DNA of 64,000 nt. Origin: Thalassospira sp. ER-Se-21-Dark. Its GTDB lineage: Bacteria > Pseudomonadota > Alphaproteobacteria > Rhodospirillales > Thalassospiraceae. Numbering within the stretch: position 1 is the stretch's first letter; the number at the start of each line of letters is the position of its first letter. Under the pieces are notes generated by a model, which had not been told where the DNA came from, did not search any database, and saw only the letters and a list, made by a program, of their open reading frames with translations. Location of the stretch: assembly GCF_017922435.1 (NCBI RefSeq), contig NZ_VDEZ01000003.1, positions 502,366 through 566,365 on the forward strand. The letters run 5' to 3'. Positions 44,776 to 53,004 of this stretch are shown one piece after another. The translations under genes were made by a program, and so were the position numbers.

Positions 44776-45819
44776 TTAACCCAGCCAGGCTTGCGAAATA
44801 ACGCCAATTGCGAACGAACCGACCAGCGCATAAACCAGATACAGCGCAAAGACCGGCTTTTTGACCAGCGCAAAAACGGCAATCGCCGCCGGGATCGACG
44901 ACACACCGCCTGCCACGAGAAACGCCATCGCCGCCCCCGATTGCATGCCTTGCGCAATCAGGCCTTCCATGATCGGAAGCGCGGCATAGCCATTCAAATA
45001 GGCCGGAACCCCGACAAGGGTGGCAATCGCAATCGGGCCAATCCCGTCACCGCCAAGCAATCCACTCACACTTTCGGCCGGGACATAAGCGACCATTATG
45101 CTTTCAAGCAGGAAGGCAAAGGCGATCCACTTGCCCAAAAAGATCATGTTGGCAATCGCAGACGATCTGAACTTTTTGACCCGTTCATCATCGTGCCAGA
45201 ATTTCCAGACAACCGCCTTGTGCGAGCGGACCTTGGCCCCGCCGCAGCCACCATTGCCCACCCCGTCACGCAACGGATCGGCAAGGAAGCCCCGCGACCC
45301 CAGCCATAGGGTGACAAAGCCACCCATCAGACCAAGACCAATCGCCGAGATCATTTTAATCACCGCAAATTCCGTCCCAAGCGTGCCCGCAGTCAGAACA
45401 AACATCGCCGGGTCAATCACCGGACTTGCCAGCCAAAACGCCATGACCGGTGCCAGTGGAACCCCCATGGCAAGCAGGGCAGCAATCAGCGGGATCACCC
45501 CGCAAGAGCAAAATGGCGACAGCGCCCCAAAGGCCGCAGCGGTAAACACCATCCGCACAGGCCGCCCGGCGAAGGCACGCGAAATCAGGTTATCGGCCCC
45601 GGTTGCCGTCGCGTAGGCGGCAATACCGATTGAGAGCACCAGAAAAGGTGCCGTGCCAACAAAGGACTCAGCCGTGAACTGCAAACTTGGGACAAATTGC
45701 GGCGCGTCAAAGATAAAGATCGTGGCAAGGATGATGCAGGCTGCCAGCAAAACCCGGTCTGTTTGTCGGGCAGTAGTGCCGATGCGGCGCAATTGAAATG
45801 TCAGGGCACTCATATCCAT
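44776..45819 (-). CDS. arsP: permease of the ArsP/DUF318 family
   Basis: A 347-residue membrane protein with about eight to ten segments. The family signature CSCGVIPLIAALLAMGVPLA follows TM3 and recurs in inverted form as LVGVPAYLNGYAALPIMEGL. Studied ArsP proteins export trivalent organoarsenicals, but other members have unknown roles; the adjacent ArsR-type regulator and the arsenic operon on the other side support the arsenic reading. The polar loop near residues 195-215 holds GNGGCGGAKVRSH, with a cysteine that could bind metalloid. It follows arsR1 by 45 bases in one operon. Confidence 0.82.
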   Translation of the reverse strand: MDMSALTFQLRRIGTTARQTDRVLLAACIILATIFIFDAPQFVPSLQFTAESFVGTAPFLVLSIGIAAYATATGADNLISRAFAGRPVRMVFTAAAFGALSPFCSCGVIPLIAALLAMGVPLAPVMAFWLASPVIDPAMFVLTAGTLGTEFAVIKMISAIGLGLMGGFVTLWLGSRGFLADPLRDGVGNGGCGGAKVRSHKAVVWKFWHDDERVKKFRSSAIANMIFLGKWIAFAFLLESIMVAYVPAESVSGLLGGDGIGPIAIATLVGVPAYLNGYAALPIMEGLIAQGMQSGAAMAFLVAGGVSSIPAAIAVFALVKKPVFALYLVYALVGSFAIGVISQAWLG

Positions 45820-45864
45820 ATCCCTAGAAAATTAGTTATATTGACCCAAAAAAAGAGGCCCGAC

Positions 45865-46188
45865 CTAACAGGCCTTTTCCGTTTCACCGGCGACATCAAG
45901 ATCAACACCGCTGCAACATTCATCGGTGATGAAGCCGACAAGATCGCGCATGACATCGAAATCCGCCCGGTTACGGGTTTCGCGGCCCAATTTTTCCTGT
46001 TTGACCAGACCAGCCTGAACCAAGGTGCCGAGATGATGGGAAAGGGTCGATGCCGGAAGGCCAAGCACCCGTCCGATATCGCCAATATTAAGTCCCTCGT
46101 CCCCGGCCTTGACCAGCAGACGGTAGATTTTCAGGCGGGCTTCGTGGCCCAATGCGGCAAAGGCCGGTGCAATGGTTTTTTCGCTCAT
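45865..46188 (-). CDS. arsR: ArsR-type metalloid-responsive repressor (arsR1)
   Basis: A 107-residue winged-helix repressor (FAALGHEARLKIYRLLVKAG; LGLPASTLSHHLGTLVQAGL). The likely metalloid ligands are the vicinal pair Cys91-Cys92 (TDECCSG) with Cys107 at the very C-terminus. It leads the operon with the ArsP-like permease. Its promoter sits within six bases of the ATG and is covered by a perfect palindrome, so it is probably autorepressed and its message leaderless. No ribosome site is visible. Confidence 0.92.
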   Translation of the reverse strand: MSEKTIAPAFAALGHEARLKIYRLLVKAGDEGLNIGDIGRVLGLPASTLSHHLGTLVQAGLVKQEKLGRETRNRADFDVMRDLVGFITDECCSGVDLDVAGETEKAC

Positions 46189-46194
46189 ACTTTT

Positions 46195-46217
46195 ATTATA
46201 ACTATATTTATAGTTAT
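46195..46217 (-). promoter_or_regulatory. arsR1 promoter and palindromic operator
   Basis: ATAACTATA (46198-46206) and TATAGTTAT (46209-46217) form a perfect 20-bp palindrome with a TT centre. On the minus strand a perfect -10 TATAAT occupies 46200-46195, so the operator overlaps the -10 and the spacer; transcription would begin at or next to the ATG (46188). The -35 is weak. Confidence 0.7.
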
Positions 46218-46312
46218 TTAAACAGATTTTCTAAAAATCCCGTATCTGGCTGATTCAAATATCCTTTTACCGTCGCACTTGGGCATGACCATCACTGCAA
46301 TACAAATGTCAC

Positions 46313-46353
46313 TTGCCAGCAATTCCATATGTCGATATTTCCCGACATATGGA
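46313..46353 (+). promoter_or_regulatory. arsR2 promoter and palindromic operator
   Basis: TTGCCA (46313-46318) and TATTTC (46336-46341) are 17 bases apart and predict a start at 46348-46349, the arsR2 ATG. A perfect inverted repeat with 11-bp arms, TCCATATGTCG (46324-46334) and CGACATATGGA (46343-46353), covers spacer, -10 and start codon. It differs from the arsR1 operator. Confidence 0.68.
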
Positions 46354-46681
46354 AACAAAACACGCAATCAGTGCCCTTGGCGCCCTGGCACAGGAACACA
46401 GACTGGCAGCATTCCGCTTGCTGGTCCGGGCCGGGAATGACGGTATTGCCGCAGGCGAACTGGCCCGGCAGATATCCATTCCGCACAACACCATGTCATC
46501 ACACCTGACCACACTTAGTCAGTCAGGGCTGATTACCAGCACCCGCGAAGGCCGGTCGATCATTTACCGGATCGTTCCCGATGCCATGCGCGATCTTCTG
46601 GGGTTTCTTGCCGATGACTGCTGTCATGGCCGTCCGGAACTTTGCGGGATTGTTCGGGCAACAGACAAAGACTGCTGTTAG
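46349..46681 (+). CDS. arsR: ArsR-type arsenic-responsive repressor (arsR2)
   Basis: A 110-residue winged-helix repressor (LGALAQEHRLAAFRLLVRAG; IPHNTMSSHLTTLSQSGL) with a Cys-rich C-terminus: C91-C92, C99, C109 and C110. The CC-x6-C layout resembles the C-terminal arsenite site of the Acidithiobacillus type rather than the CxC-type site in the helix-turn-helix. I chose the ATG at 46349; the frame is open 12 codons further up from a TTG but that stretch is the promoter. No ribosome site is present. It heads the arsR2-arsC-acr3-gapdh-arsJ operon. Confidence 0.92.
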   Translation: METKHAISALGALAQEHRLAAFRLLVRAGNDGIAAGELARQISIPHNTMSSHLTTLSQSGLITSTREGRSIIYRIVPDAMRDLLGFLADDCCHGRPELCGIVRATDKDCC

Positions 46682-46713
46682 TTCACAACGCCTTTTACAG
46701 AGGATGAAACGAC

Positions 46714-47226
46714 ATGTCTGGTGGTACCTATAACGTGCTTTTCCTGTGCCGTGCCAATTCGGCACGCAGCATCATGGCCGAAGCCATCCTGAAAAAAGAA
46801 GGTCATGATCATTTCTTTGGCTATAGCGCAGGGTCACACCCGCGCGGCGAAATACATCCCTATGCGCGTGACCTTCTGGAAAGCCTGGGTCATGACATGA
46901 CGACGTTTTCCTCCAAAGACATGGAAACCTATTCGGGGCAGGATGATATCAAGTTCGATTTCGTCTTTACGGTTTGTGATGCCACGGCCAATGAAGACTG
47001 CCCGATTTTTCCCGGTTCGCCGATGACCGCCCATTGGGGCGTGCCCGATCCGGCAGAAGCCGAAGGTAGCGAAGCAGAAAAACGCCTGGCATTTGCAGAA
47101 ACCTATCGCATGCTGCGCAACCGGATTTCGATCTTCACCAGCCTTCCGTTCAAGTCGCTTGACCGGATGTCGCTTCAAAGTGAACTCGACAAGATCGGCA
47201 AGACCATAGACCGCGAGGACGTATGA
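46714..47226 (+). CDS. arsC: arsenate reductase, low-molecular-weight phosphatase type
   Basis: ArsC reduces arsenate to arsenite in the cytosol. The 170-residue product has the phosphatase loop FLCRANSARS with the nucleophile Cys12, and the later redox cysteines Cys88 and Cys96 (VCDATANEDCPIFPG), then HWGVPDPAEA. The three-cysteine relay is typical of this family, whether thioredoxin- or glutathione-linked. It overlaps acr3 by four bases (ATGA). Its product arsenite is the substrate of the next gene. Confidence 0.93.
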   Translation: MSGGTYNVLFLCRANSARSIMAEAILKKEGHDHFFGYSAGSHPRGEIHPYARDLLESLGHDMTTFSSKDMETYSGQDDIKFDFVFTVCDATANEDCPIFPGSPMTAHWGVPDPAEAEGSEAEKRLAFAETYRMLRNRISIFTSLPFKSLDRMSLQSELDKIGKTIDREDV

Positions 47227-48281
47227 CCACCAAGGAAAAAGACAATGCCATGGGTTTGTTTGAACGCTATCTCACCGTATGGGTTGCGGCCAGTATCATT
47301 GTTGGCATCCTGTTGGGTGAGTTGCTCCCAAGCCTGTTTCAGGCGATTGGCAATCTGACCGCCTACGAGATCAATCTTCCGGTGACGGTTCTGATCTGGC
47401 TGATGATCGTGCCGATGTTGATGAAGGTCGATTTTGGTGCGCTTCATGAAGTCGGCCGCCAATGGCGCGGGATCGGTGTGACGCTTGGTGTGAATTGGCT
47501 GATCAAGCCATTTACCATGGCGGCCCTTGGCTGGTTGTTTATCGGCTTTCTATTCCGTCCGCTTTTGCCCGAATCACAGATTGAAAGTTATATCGCCGGC
47601 CTGATCTTGTTGGGGGCTGCCCCCTGCACGGCAATGGTGTTTGTCTGGTCACACCTGACCAAGGGGGATGCGAACTTTACGCTGACCCAGGTTGCGCTGA
47701 ATGACACGATCATGATCTTTGCCTTTGCGCCGATTGTGGCCTTGTTGCTGGGCATTTCGGCGATCACCATTCCTTGGGAAACGCTGACCATTTCGGTTGT
47801 GGCGTTTATCGTTATTCCGGTGATTGTTGGCCAGATCATCCGAAACCGCGTCATGAAAGGCGGGGTCGCAGCGTTCAACAGCTTTGATGCCAAGCTCAAA
47901 CCCGTATCGATGATTGCGTTGCTCAGCACACTGGTTTTGCTGTTTGCCTTTCAGGGACAACAGATCATTGCCCAGCCGATGATCATTGCCCTTCTGGCGG
48001 TGCCGATCATCTTGCAGACCTATTTCATTGCCGCCATCGCCTATGTCGCCAACAAGGTGCTGGGTGTGGAACACAAGATCGCCGCCCCGTCTTCGATGAT
48101 CGGGGCATCGAACTTCTTTGAACTGGCTGTGGCGACTGCCATCGGGTTGTTTGGCTTTTCATCGGGTGCAGCCCTTGCCACCGTGGTTGGTGTGCTGGTC
48201 GAAGTGCCGGTGATGCTGTCGCTTGTCGCCATTGCCAACCGAACCCGTGGCTGGTTCACCCCATCAAAAATTGCAAACTAA
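47223..48281 (+). CDS. acr3: arsenite efflux permease Acr3
   Basis: A 352-residue inner-membrane arsenite exporter of the ACR3 type with about ten membrane segments. The essential cysteine is in GAAPCTAMVFVWSHL (TM4) and the conserved Glu in GASNFFELAVATAIGLFG (TM9). It exports arsenite made by ArsC. The stop is followed by the GAPDH gene 12 bases on. Confidence 0.95.
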   Translation: MTTKEKDNAMGLFERYLTVWVAASIIVGILLGELLPSLFQAIGNLTAYEINLPVTVLIWLMIVPMLMKVDFGALHEVGRQWRGIGVTLGVNWLIKPFTMAALGWLFIGFLFRPLLPESQIESYIAGLILLGAAPCTAMVFVWSHLTKGDANFTLTQVALNDTIMIFAFAPIVALLLGISAITIPWETLTISVVAFIVIPVIVGQIIRNRVMKGGVAAFNSFDAKLKPVSMIALLSTLVLLFAFQGQQIIAQPMIIALLAVPIILQTYFIAAIAYVANKVLGVEHKIAAPSSMIGASNFFELAVATAIGLFGFSSGAALATVVGVLVEVPVMLSLVAIANRTRGWFTPSKIAN

Positions 48282-48293
48282 CGGAGCCCTGAT

Positions 48294-49319
48294 ATGAGCC
48301 GCAAAATCCGCATTGGCATCAATGGTTTTGGCCGTATGGGCCGCCTGGTTCTGCGCGCAGGATGGGGTCACCCGGACCTTGAATTTGTCCATATCAACGA
48401 AATCAAGGGCGGGGCTGTTACCGCGGCCCACTTGCTGGAATTTGATTCGGTCCATGGCCGCTGGGGCAATGGCGTTGCCTGCATAGACGATCATGTAGTG
48501 ATCGATCAGACGCACAAGATCAGTTTTAGCGAAAATGCCACGCCGGGTGAAACCGATTGGGTCGGCATGGGATGCGACCTTGTTCTGGAATGCACCGGCA
48601 AGTTCAAAACACCCGAAACGCTTCAGCCCTATTTCGATCAGGGTGTCAAAAAAGTCATCGTTGCCGCCCCGGTCAAGGAAGGCGCGCTTAATATCGTTTA
48701 CGGCGTGAATGACGATCTTTATGACCCAACGCAGCATCACCTTTTGACCGCGGCGAGCTGCACGACCAACTGTCTGGCACCGGTGGTCAAGGTCATGCAT
48801 GAAAAGTTTGGCATCGTGCATGGATCGATCACCACCATTCATGATGTGACCAACACCCAGACGATTGTCGATCTGCCGCACAAGGATTTGCGCCGGGCGC
48901 GGTCGTGCCTGCAATCGCTGATCCCGACCAGCACCGGGTCGGCGACCGCGATCACAATGATTTACCCGGAACTCAAGGGCAAACTGAACGGTATTGCAGT
49001 ACGTGTCCCGTTGCTGAATGCGTCGCTAACCGATTGCGTGTTTGAAGTCGCCGAGGACACCGATAATGAGACCGTCAATCGCCTGATGCAAGAGGCATCT
49101 GAAACCTATCTTGCCGGTATTCTTGGCTATGAAGAACGCCCGCTGGTCAGTGCCGATTACCTCAATGACAGCCGGTCTTCGATTATCGATGCCGGATCGA
49201 CGATGGTGATCGACAAGCGGCAGGTCAAAATCCTGGCCTGGTATGACAATGAGTGGGGATATGTCTGCCGGATGGCGGATCTGGCGGCCAAAGTCGCGCA
49301 ACACCTGTTGGGGAAATAG
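48294..49319 (+). CDS. arsenic-operon glyceraldehyde-3-phosphate dehydrogenase
   Basis: A 341-residue GAPDH with NAD motif [18 protein letters not shown], catalytic Cys in [12 protein letters not shown] and the C-terminal [16 protein letters not shown]. It is the ArsJ-linked type: instead of phosphate it uses arsenate to make 1-arseno-3-phosphoglycerate, which ArsJ exports and which then decays to free arsenate. The reading rests mainly on the operon position immediately before arsJ. It is shorter in parts and more divergent than the housekeeping enzyme. Confidence 0.93.
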   Translation: MSRKIRIGINGFGRMGRLVLRAGWGHPDLEFVHINEIKGGAVTAAHLLEFDSVHGRWGNGVACIDDHVVIDQTHKISFSENATPGETDWVGMGCDLVLECTGKFKTPETLQPYFDQGVKKVIVAAPVKEGALNIVYGVNDDLYDPTQHHLLTAASCTTNCLAPVVKVMHEKFGIVHGSITTIHDVTNTQTIVDLPHKDLRRARSCLQSLIPTSTGSATAITMIYPELKGKLNGIAVRVPLLNASLTDCVFEVAEDTDNETVNRLMQEASETYLAGILGYEERPLVSADYLNDSRSSIIDAGSTMVIDKRQVKILAWYDNEWGYVCRMADLAAKVAQHLLGK

Positions 49320-49324
49320 CAAAG

Positions 49325-50551
49325 ATGTCGGCCGCAATCCGCAACTATGCGCTGGTCACCGGGGCCTATTGGGGTTTTACCCTGACCGACGGGGCACTTC
49401 GTATGCTGGTGCTGTTGCACTTTCATGCGCTGGGCTATTCGGCATTTGAAATCGCGCTGTTGTTCATCCTGTATGAAGTGGCAGGCATCGTCACCAATCT
49501 GGTCGGTGGATGGCTGGCGCAGGCACGCGGATTGCGCTTTACCCTGTTTGCCGGGTTGGCATTGCAAATTGCATCGCTGACCGCCCTTTCATTTACCAAC
49601 CCCGATTGGCTTCCCGCGATCTCGGTCGCCTATGTCATGGGGCTTCAGGCGGCATCGGGGGTGGCCAAGGATCTTACCAAGATGTCGAGCAAATCGGCGA
49701 TCAAGGTTCTGGTCCCGGCCCATGCCGAGGGGGCGCTTTTCCGTTGGGTCGCGCTTTTGACCGGATCGAAGAACGCGCTTAAGGGTGTGGGCTTTTTCAT
49801 GGGGGGTGCGTTGCTGTCCTGGCTTGGCTTTTCAGGTGCGCTTTTGGCGATGGCAGCGGGTCTTGCCCTGACCCTTGTGGCGGTTGCCATATCGCTCGGC
49901 TCTGCGATGGCAGGACCGGCAGGCGCGATGAAGCCGAAATTTCGCGATGTCTTTTCGCGTGATCGCAAGATCAATGTGCTGTCCGCCGCCCGGCTGTTTT
50001 TGTTTGGATCGCGCGATATCTGGTTTGTCGTGGGCCTGCCGGTGTTTCTGGCGTCCGAGCTTGGCTGGGGCCATATCGAGGTCGGCAGTTACATGGCGCT
50101 TTGGGTGATTGGATATGGCTTTATTCAGGCCATTGCGCCCAAAATGCTGCGTGCCAAAACCCGCGAACCGGATGGCCGCACCGCGCAAATCTGGATTGCC
50201 GCCCTTATTGCCGTGTCTGCTGCTATTGCTATTGCCATCACGCAGGACTTTGCCCCGGAACTTGCCGTTCTGGGTGGGTTGCTGGTGTTCGGGATTGTCT
50301 TTGCGGTCAATTCATCGCTGCATTCCTACCTGATCCTAGCCTATGCGGAGGGCGACAAGGTCGCGATGAATGTCGGGTTCTATTATATGTCGAACGCCAT
50401 CGGACGTTTGACCGGAACGGTGTTTTCGGGGGTGGCGTATCTTTATGGCGGGTTGGTCGGATGCCTTGTGACATCAATCGCGTTTTTAACGCTCGCCTGG
50501 GTGATCAGTGCCGCCCTGCCATCGCGCTCAGCGACACCAACGCACGGTTGA
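49325..50551 (+). CDS. arsJ: organoarsenical (1-arseno-3-phosphoglycerate) efflux MFS transporter ArsJ
   Basis: A 408-residue major-facilitator protein with about 11-12 membrane segments. Family motifs are GAYWGFTLTDGALRMLVLLHF at the N-terminus (quoted part: GFTLTDGALRMLVLLHF), LQAASGVAKDLTKMSSKSAI and FYYMSNAIGRLTGTVFSG. It pairs with the preceding GAPDH to extrude pentavalent arsenic. I start at the ATG at 49325, five bases after the GAPDH stop; a longer frame overlapping that gene is unlikely. It ends the ars operon, and no clear terminator follows within 100 bases. Confidence 0.93.
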   Translation: MSAAIRNYALVTGAYWGFTLTDGALRMLVLLHFHALGYSAFEIALLFILYEVAGIVTNLVGGWLAQARGLRFTLFAGLALQIASLTALSFTNPDWLPAISVAYVMGLQAASGVAKDLTKMSSKSAIKVLVPAHAEGALFRWVALLTGSKNALKGVGFFMGGALLSWLGFSGALLAMAAGLALTLVAVAISLGSAMAGPAGAMKPKFRDVFSRDRKINVLSAARLFLFGSRDIWFVVGLPVFLASELGWGHIEVGSYMALWVIGYGFIQAIAPKMLRAKTREPDGRTAQIWIAALIAVSAAIAIAITQDFAPELAVLGGLLVFGIVFAVNSSLHSYLILAYAEGDKVAMNVGFYYMSNAIGRLTGTVFSGVAYLYGGLVGCLVTSIAFLTLAWVISAALPSRSATPTHG

Positions 50552-50713
50552 TTGGAAAAAAACTTCCTTCGCAGATGCGGGATAAATACCTGAAAAGACT
50601 CATAAACCGAATTCATGAAACTTTAATCGCGCAAAAAGCCGTGACAAGACACTGCATATAGGGGTACGATTCCAACTAACGGTCAATAACTGGACCGCAG
50701 GAGGAGTTCCCGA
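50552..50713. other. region between arsJ and the phoH leader
   Basis: No gene is seen. A -10-like TATAGG at 50657-50662 is a possible start for the phoH leader RNA (start near 50668); no good -35 lies upstream. Confidence 0.35.
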
Positions 50714-50795
50714 GTGCCGCGAAAAAGCGTCTTAAACCGAGAATTTTCGCCCCCCGGATCGCACATGCAACATGCTGTGACCGGCGGAAACTCCT
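50702..50795 (+). promoter_or_regulatory. possible ribosome-site-sequestering stem in the phoH leader
   Basis: AGGAGTT (50702-50708) is fully complementary to AACTCCT (50789-50795), with two more C-G pairs after a one-base bulge. The 5' arm overlaps the AGGAGGAG ribosome site (50699-50706) of the small ORF, so pairing would hide it. Smaller stems, such as CCGG (50754-50757) with CCGG (50781-50784), lie inside. Confidence 0.4.
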
Positions 50796-50887
50796 ACCGC
50801 CACTTCCATCGCGAGATGAAAATTGAATGCGCGCCTTTCCATAACGGAATGGCGCGTTTTGCTTTTTTGGCCACTTTGTTGAGGTGA
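50714..50887 (+). CDS. candidate 57-residue His-containing leader protein upstream of phoH
   Basis: A GTG-started frame of 57 codons with a near-ideal AGGAGGAG site seven bases upstream. It stops five bases before the phoH ATG, and its last codons contain the phoH ribosome site GAGG. The product is basic and has six histidines in the middle third (GSHMQH, YRHFHRE, PFHNG) and one cysteine. Its third codon positions are less GC-rich than in neighbouring genes, and a terminator-like hairpin lies inside the frame, so it may be a regulatory leader peptide rather than a structural protein, or not translated at all. Confidence 0.4.
   Translation: MPRKSVLNREFSPPGSHMQHAVTGGNSYRHFHREMKIECAPFHNGMARFAFLATLLR
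50830..50868 (+). terminator. terminator-like hairpin inside the phoH leader
   Basis: CGCGCC (50830-50835) pairs with GGCGCG (50851-50856), with TTCC/GGAA continuing the stem around an ATAAC loop and a T-T mismatch; TTTTGCTTTTTT follows. It is 24 bases before the phoH start and so is either the end of an upstream RNA or an attenuator for phoH. Confidence 0.72.
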
Positions 50888-50892
50888 TTGTC

Positions 50893-51663
50893 ATGGGTAA
50901 GCGCGCAGCACGTCGTCGTAACCGTCCGCAGCAGTCTAATAACAATGTTCATGAACTGTTTGATGAAAACAATGCTGATTGGCACCCGCTTGGCGGGTCG
51001 GATCAGACCGGAACAGAACAGAAAGGACAACGCGATCAAAGCTACCGCCGCAACATCCGCCCGAAAAGTGAAAACCAGGCAGCCCTGATGGATGCCATCG
51101 ACAATTACAATCTGGTTATGGCCCTTGGCCCGGCCGGCACCGGCAAGACCTATATCGCTGTGTCCAAGGCGGTCGAAGCCCTTGATAACGGCGACATCGC
51201 CCGCATCGTTCTGGCCCGCCCGGCGGTTGAGGCCGGGGAAAATATCGGCTTCCTGCCAGGCGACGTCGAAGCCAAAATGGCCCCCTACCTTCGCCCGCTT
51301 TATGATGCGCTCAATGATCGTCTGGGTGCCAAGCGCCTCAAGACTTATATCTCGGACGGCACAATCGAGATTGCACCGATCGGCTATATGCGGGGTCGCA
51401 CACTCAACAACGCCTTTGTGGTGATTGACGAGGCGCAGAACTGCACGTACGGACAGCTCAAGATGCTGGTCACCCGCCTTGGCTGGAACTCCACCATGAT
51501 CCTGACCGGCGACCCGGACCAGACCGACCTTCTGCCGGAAATGTCGGGTCTTTCGGAAATGTCCGAACGTCTTGAAAATGTCGAGGATGTCGCCTGTGTC
51601 CAGCTGCGCGACAAGGACATCGTCCGCCATCCGCTGGTCGCAAGCATGTTGACCGTTCTTTAG
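50893..51663 (+). CDS. phoH: PhoH family ATPase
   Basis: A 256-residue PhoH-like P-loop protein. The N-terminal 60 residues are Arg/Asn/Gln rich and probably disordered. Walker A is LGPAGTGKT (near residue 77), ARPAVEAGENIGFLPGD and YMRGRTLNNAFVVIDEAQN (Walker B) follow, then TGDPDQTDLLP. The family includes putative RNA-unwinding and phosphate-starvation ATPases. In many alphaproteobacteria phoH is in a miaB-phoH-ybeY group; here it is alone, so this is probably a second or relocated copy. I start at the ATG at 50893 with GAGG upstream. Confidence 0.9.
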   Translation: MGKRAARRRNRPQQSNNNVHELFDENNADWHPLGGSDQTGTEQKGQRDQSYRRNIRPKSENQAALMDAIDNYNLVMALGPAGTGKTYIAVSKAVEALDNGDIARIVLARPAVEAGENIGFLPGDVEAKMAPYLRPLYDALNDRLGAKRLKTYISDGTIEIAPIGYMRGRTLNNAFVVIDEAQNCTYGQLKMLVTRLGWNSTMILTGDPDQTDLLPEMSGLSEMSERLENVEDVACVQLRDKDIVRHPLVASMLTVL

Positions 51664-51704
51664 GTTTCAACACAGCAAAGTGCAAAAACACTGCATAAAA
51701 CAAA

Positions 51705-51734
51705 GGCGGGCCCGAAAGGGTCCGCCATTTTTTG
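51705..51734. terminator. terminator after phoH, shared with the convergent CDF gene
   Basis: GGCGGGCCC (51705-51713) and GGGTCCGCC (51718-51726) with a GAAA tetraloop and one G-T pair, then ATTTTTT. On the minus strand a T-rich run also follows, so it can end the CDF gene (stop at 51761). Confidence 0.85.
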
Positions 51735-51760
51735 TGGTCATCTGTGAAACCGGCTGACGC

Positions 51761-52780
51761 CTAGCGCCCCATGGCCGCGACTTCGCCGCCACTGTTATTG
51801 ACCGGGATGTCATGTTGGCCGGCACGTTTGGCGCGGCCGGTGTGCCAGAATTCGGGATCTTCGGTATAGCCGCTGAATTCATCAAGGTGGATGTCTTCGG
51901 GCGGTTCGGGATGGATGGTGATATCCAGATCGGGATATTCGGCGCGGATGCTGTCCATCACCTGATGGCAGATGGTGTGCGATTCGCGCATCAGCATGCC
52001 GCCATCCATGATCAATTCGATCTCGGCAAAGCGATGCACGCCCGATGAACGGGTGCGCAGACGGTGGATACCAATGACATCGGGGTTTTTCATCGTCAGT
52101 TCGATGATGCGCTGGCTATCAGATTCGGGCAGTTCCGCGTCCATCAGTACCTTGACCGAGGTCCGACCAACCTTGACCGCGGAATACAGCAGGAAGATCG
52201 CAACCAGCCCGCCAATCGCCGGATCGGCCCATGCAAGGCCCGACATCCCGCCAAACAGCGCAATCATCACCGCCAGATTGGACAGGATATCGCTGCTGTA
52301 ATGAAGCGAGTCCGCCTCGACCGCGGCTGAGCCCGAAATTCGCACCGCCTTGCGTTGAAGCAAAACCAGACCAATGGTCATGATCAGCGAAACGCCCATG
52401 ATCCAAAGGCCTTCGACGGCAAAGGAAATTGGCATGGGTTCGGTGATGCGCGATGCCGCCTCGGCCAGAACCAGGATCGCCGCCCCAATCATGAAGGCCG
52501 ATTGGAACAGACCAGCAAGCGGTTCTGCCTTACCATGGCCAAATCGGTGATCGTAATCCGCCGGACGCCAGGCCGACCGCACCGCCATGAAGTTGATCAC
52601 AGAGGTACCAACATCAAGCATGCTATCAATCATGGAAGACAAAAGGCTGACGGAATCGGTCAGGAACCAGCCGACAGCTTTGATCAGGATCAGTGTCGCA
52701 GCAATGACAATGGAGGCCGTCGTTGCACGACGCGCCCAAGTCTCTTTCTGTGCTATGTCAATGACGGGACATTGACTCAT
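51761..52780 (-). CDS. cation diffusion facilitator (FieF-type) efflux protein
   Basis: A 339-residue inner-membrane divalent-metal/H+ antiporter with six membrane segments. Metal-site residues are visible in MIDSMLDVGTSV (TM2, two Asp) and in YDHRFGHGKAEPLAGL (the usual signature after TM2); the TM5 site reads YSSDILSNLAV. A cytoplasmic domain (about 210-295) has ESHTICHQVMDSI. The layout suits zinc or iron export. AGAGG lies before the ATG. Confidence 0.9.
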   Translation of the reverse strand: MSQCPVIDIAQKETWARRATTASIVIAATLILIKAVGWFLTDSVSLLSSMIDSMLDVGTSVINFMAVRSAWRPADYDHRFGHGKAEPLAGLFQSAFMIGAAILVLAEAASRITEPMPISFAVEGLWIMGVSLIMTIGLVLLQRKAVRISGSAAVEADSLHYSSDILSNLAVMIALFGGMSGLAWADPAIGGLVAIFLLYSAVKVGRTSVKVLMDAELPESDSQRIIELTMKNPDVIGIHRLRTRSSGVHRFAEIELIMDGGMLMRESHTICHQVMDSIRAEYPDLDITIHPEPPEDIHLDEFSGYTEDPEFWHTGRAKRAGQHDIPVNNSGGEVAAMGR

Positions 52781-53004
52781 CAGTTGTCAACCTCTGGCCT
52801 ACCAATACGCTTACTGACCACCGTTTTATAGCCTGTTTGCGTACAATATGTAATGTCTATTGCCATATTTTCGCCCGTCCTAGGGCAGCAAATAGCGCAT
52901 ATTTGATATTCCGCAAGGTTTCCAAGCCTTTTTAAAGGGATTATATGTCGCATCCGGGCACATAATTGATACTGTAAAGCCTGCTAGGGACGAGAAACGA
53001 TAAT

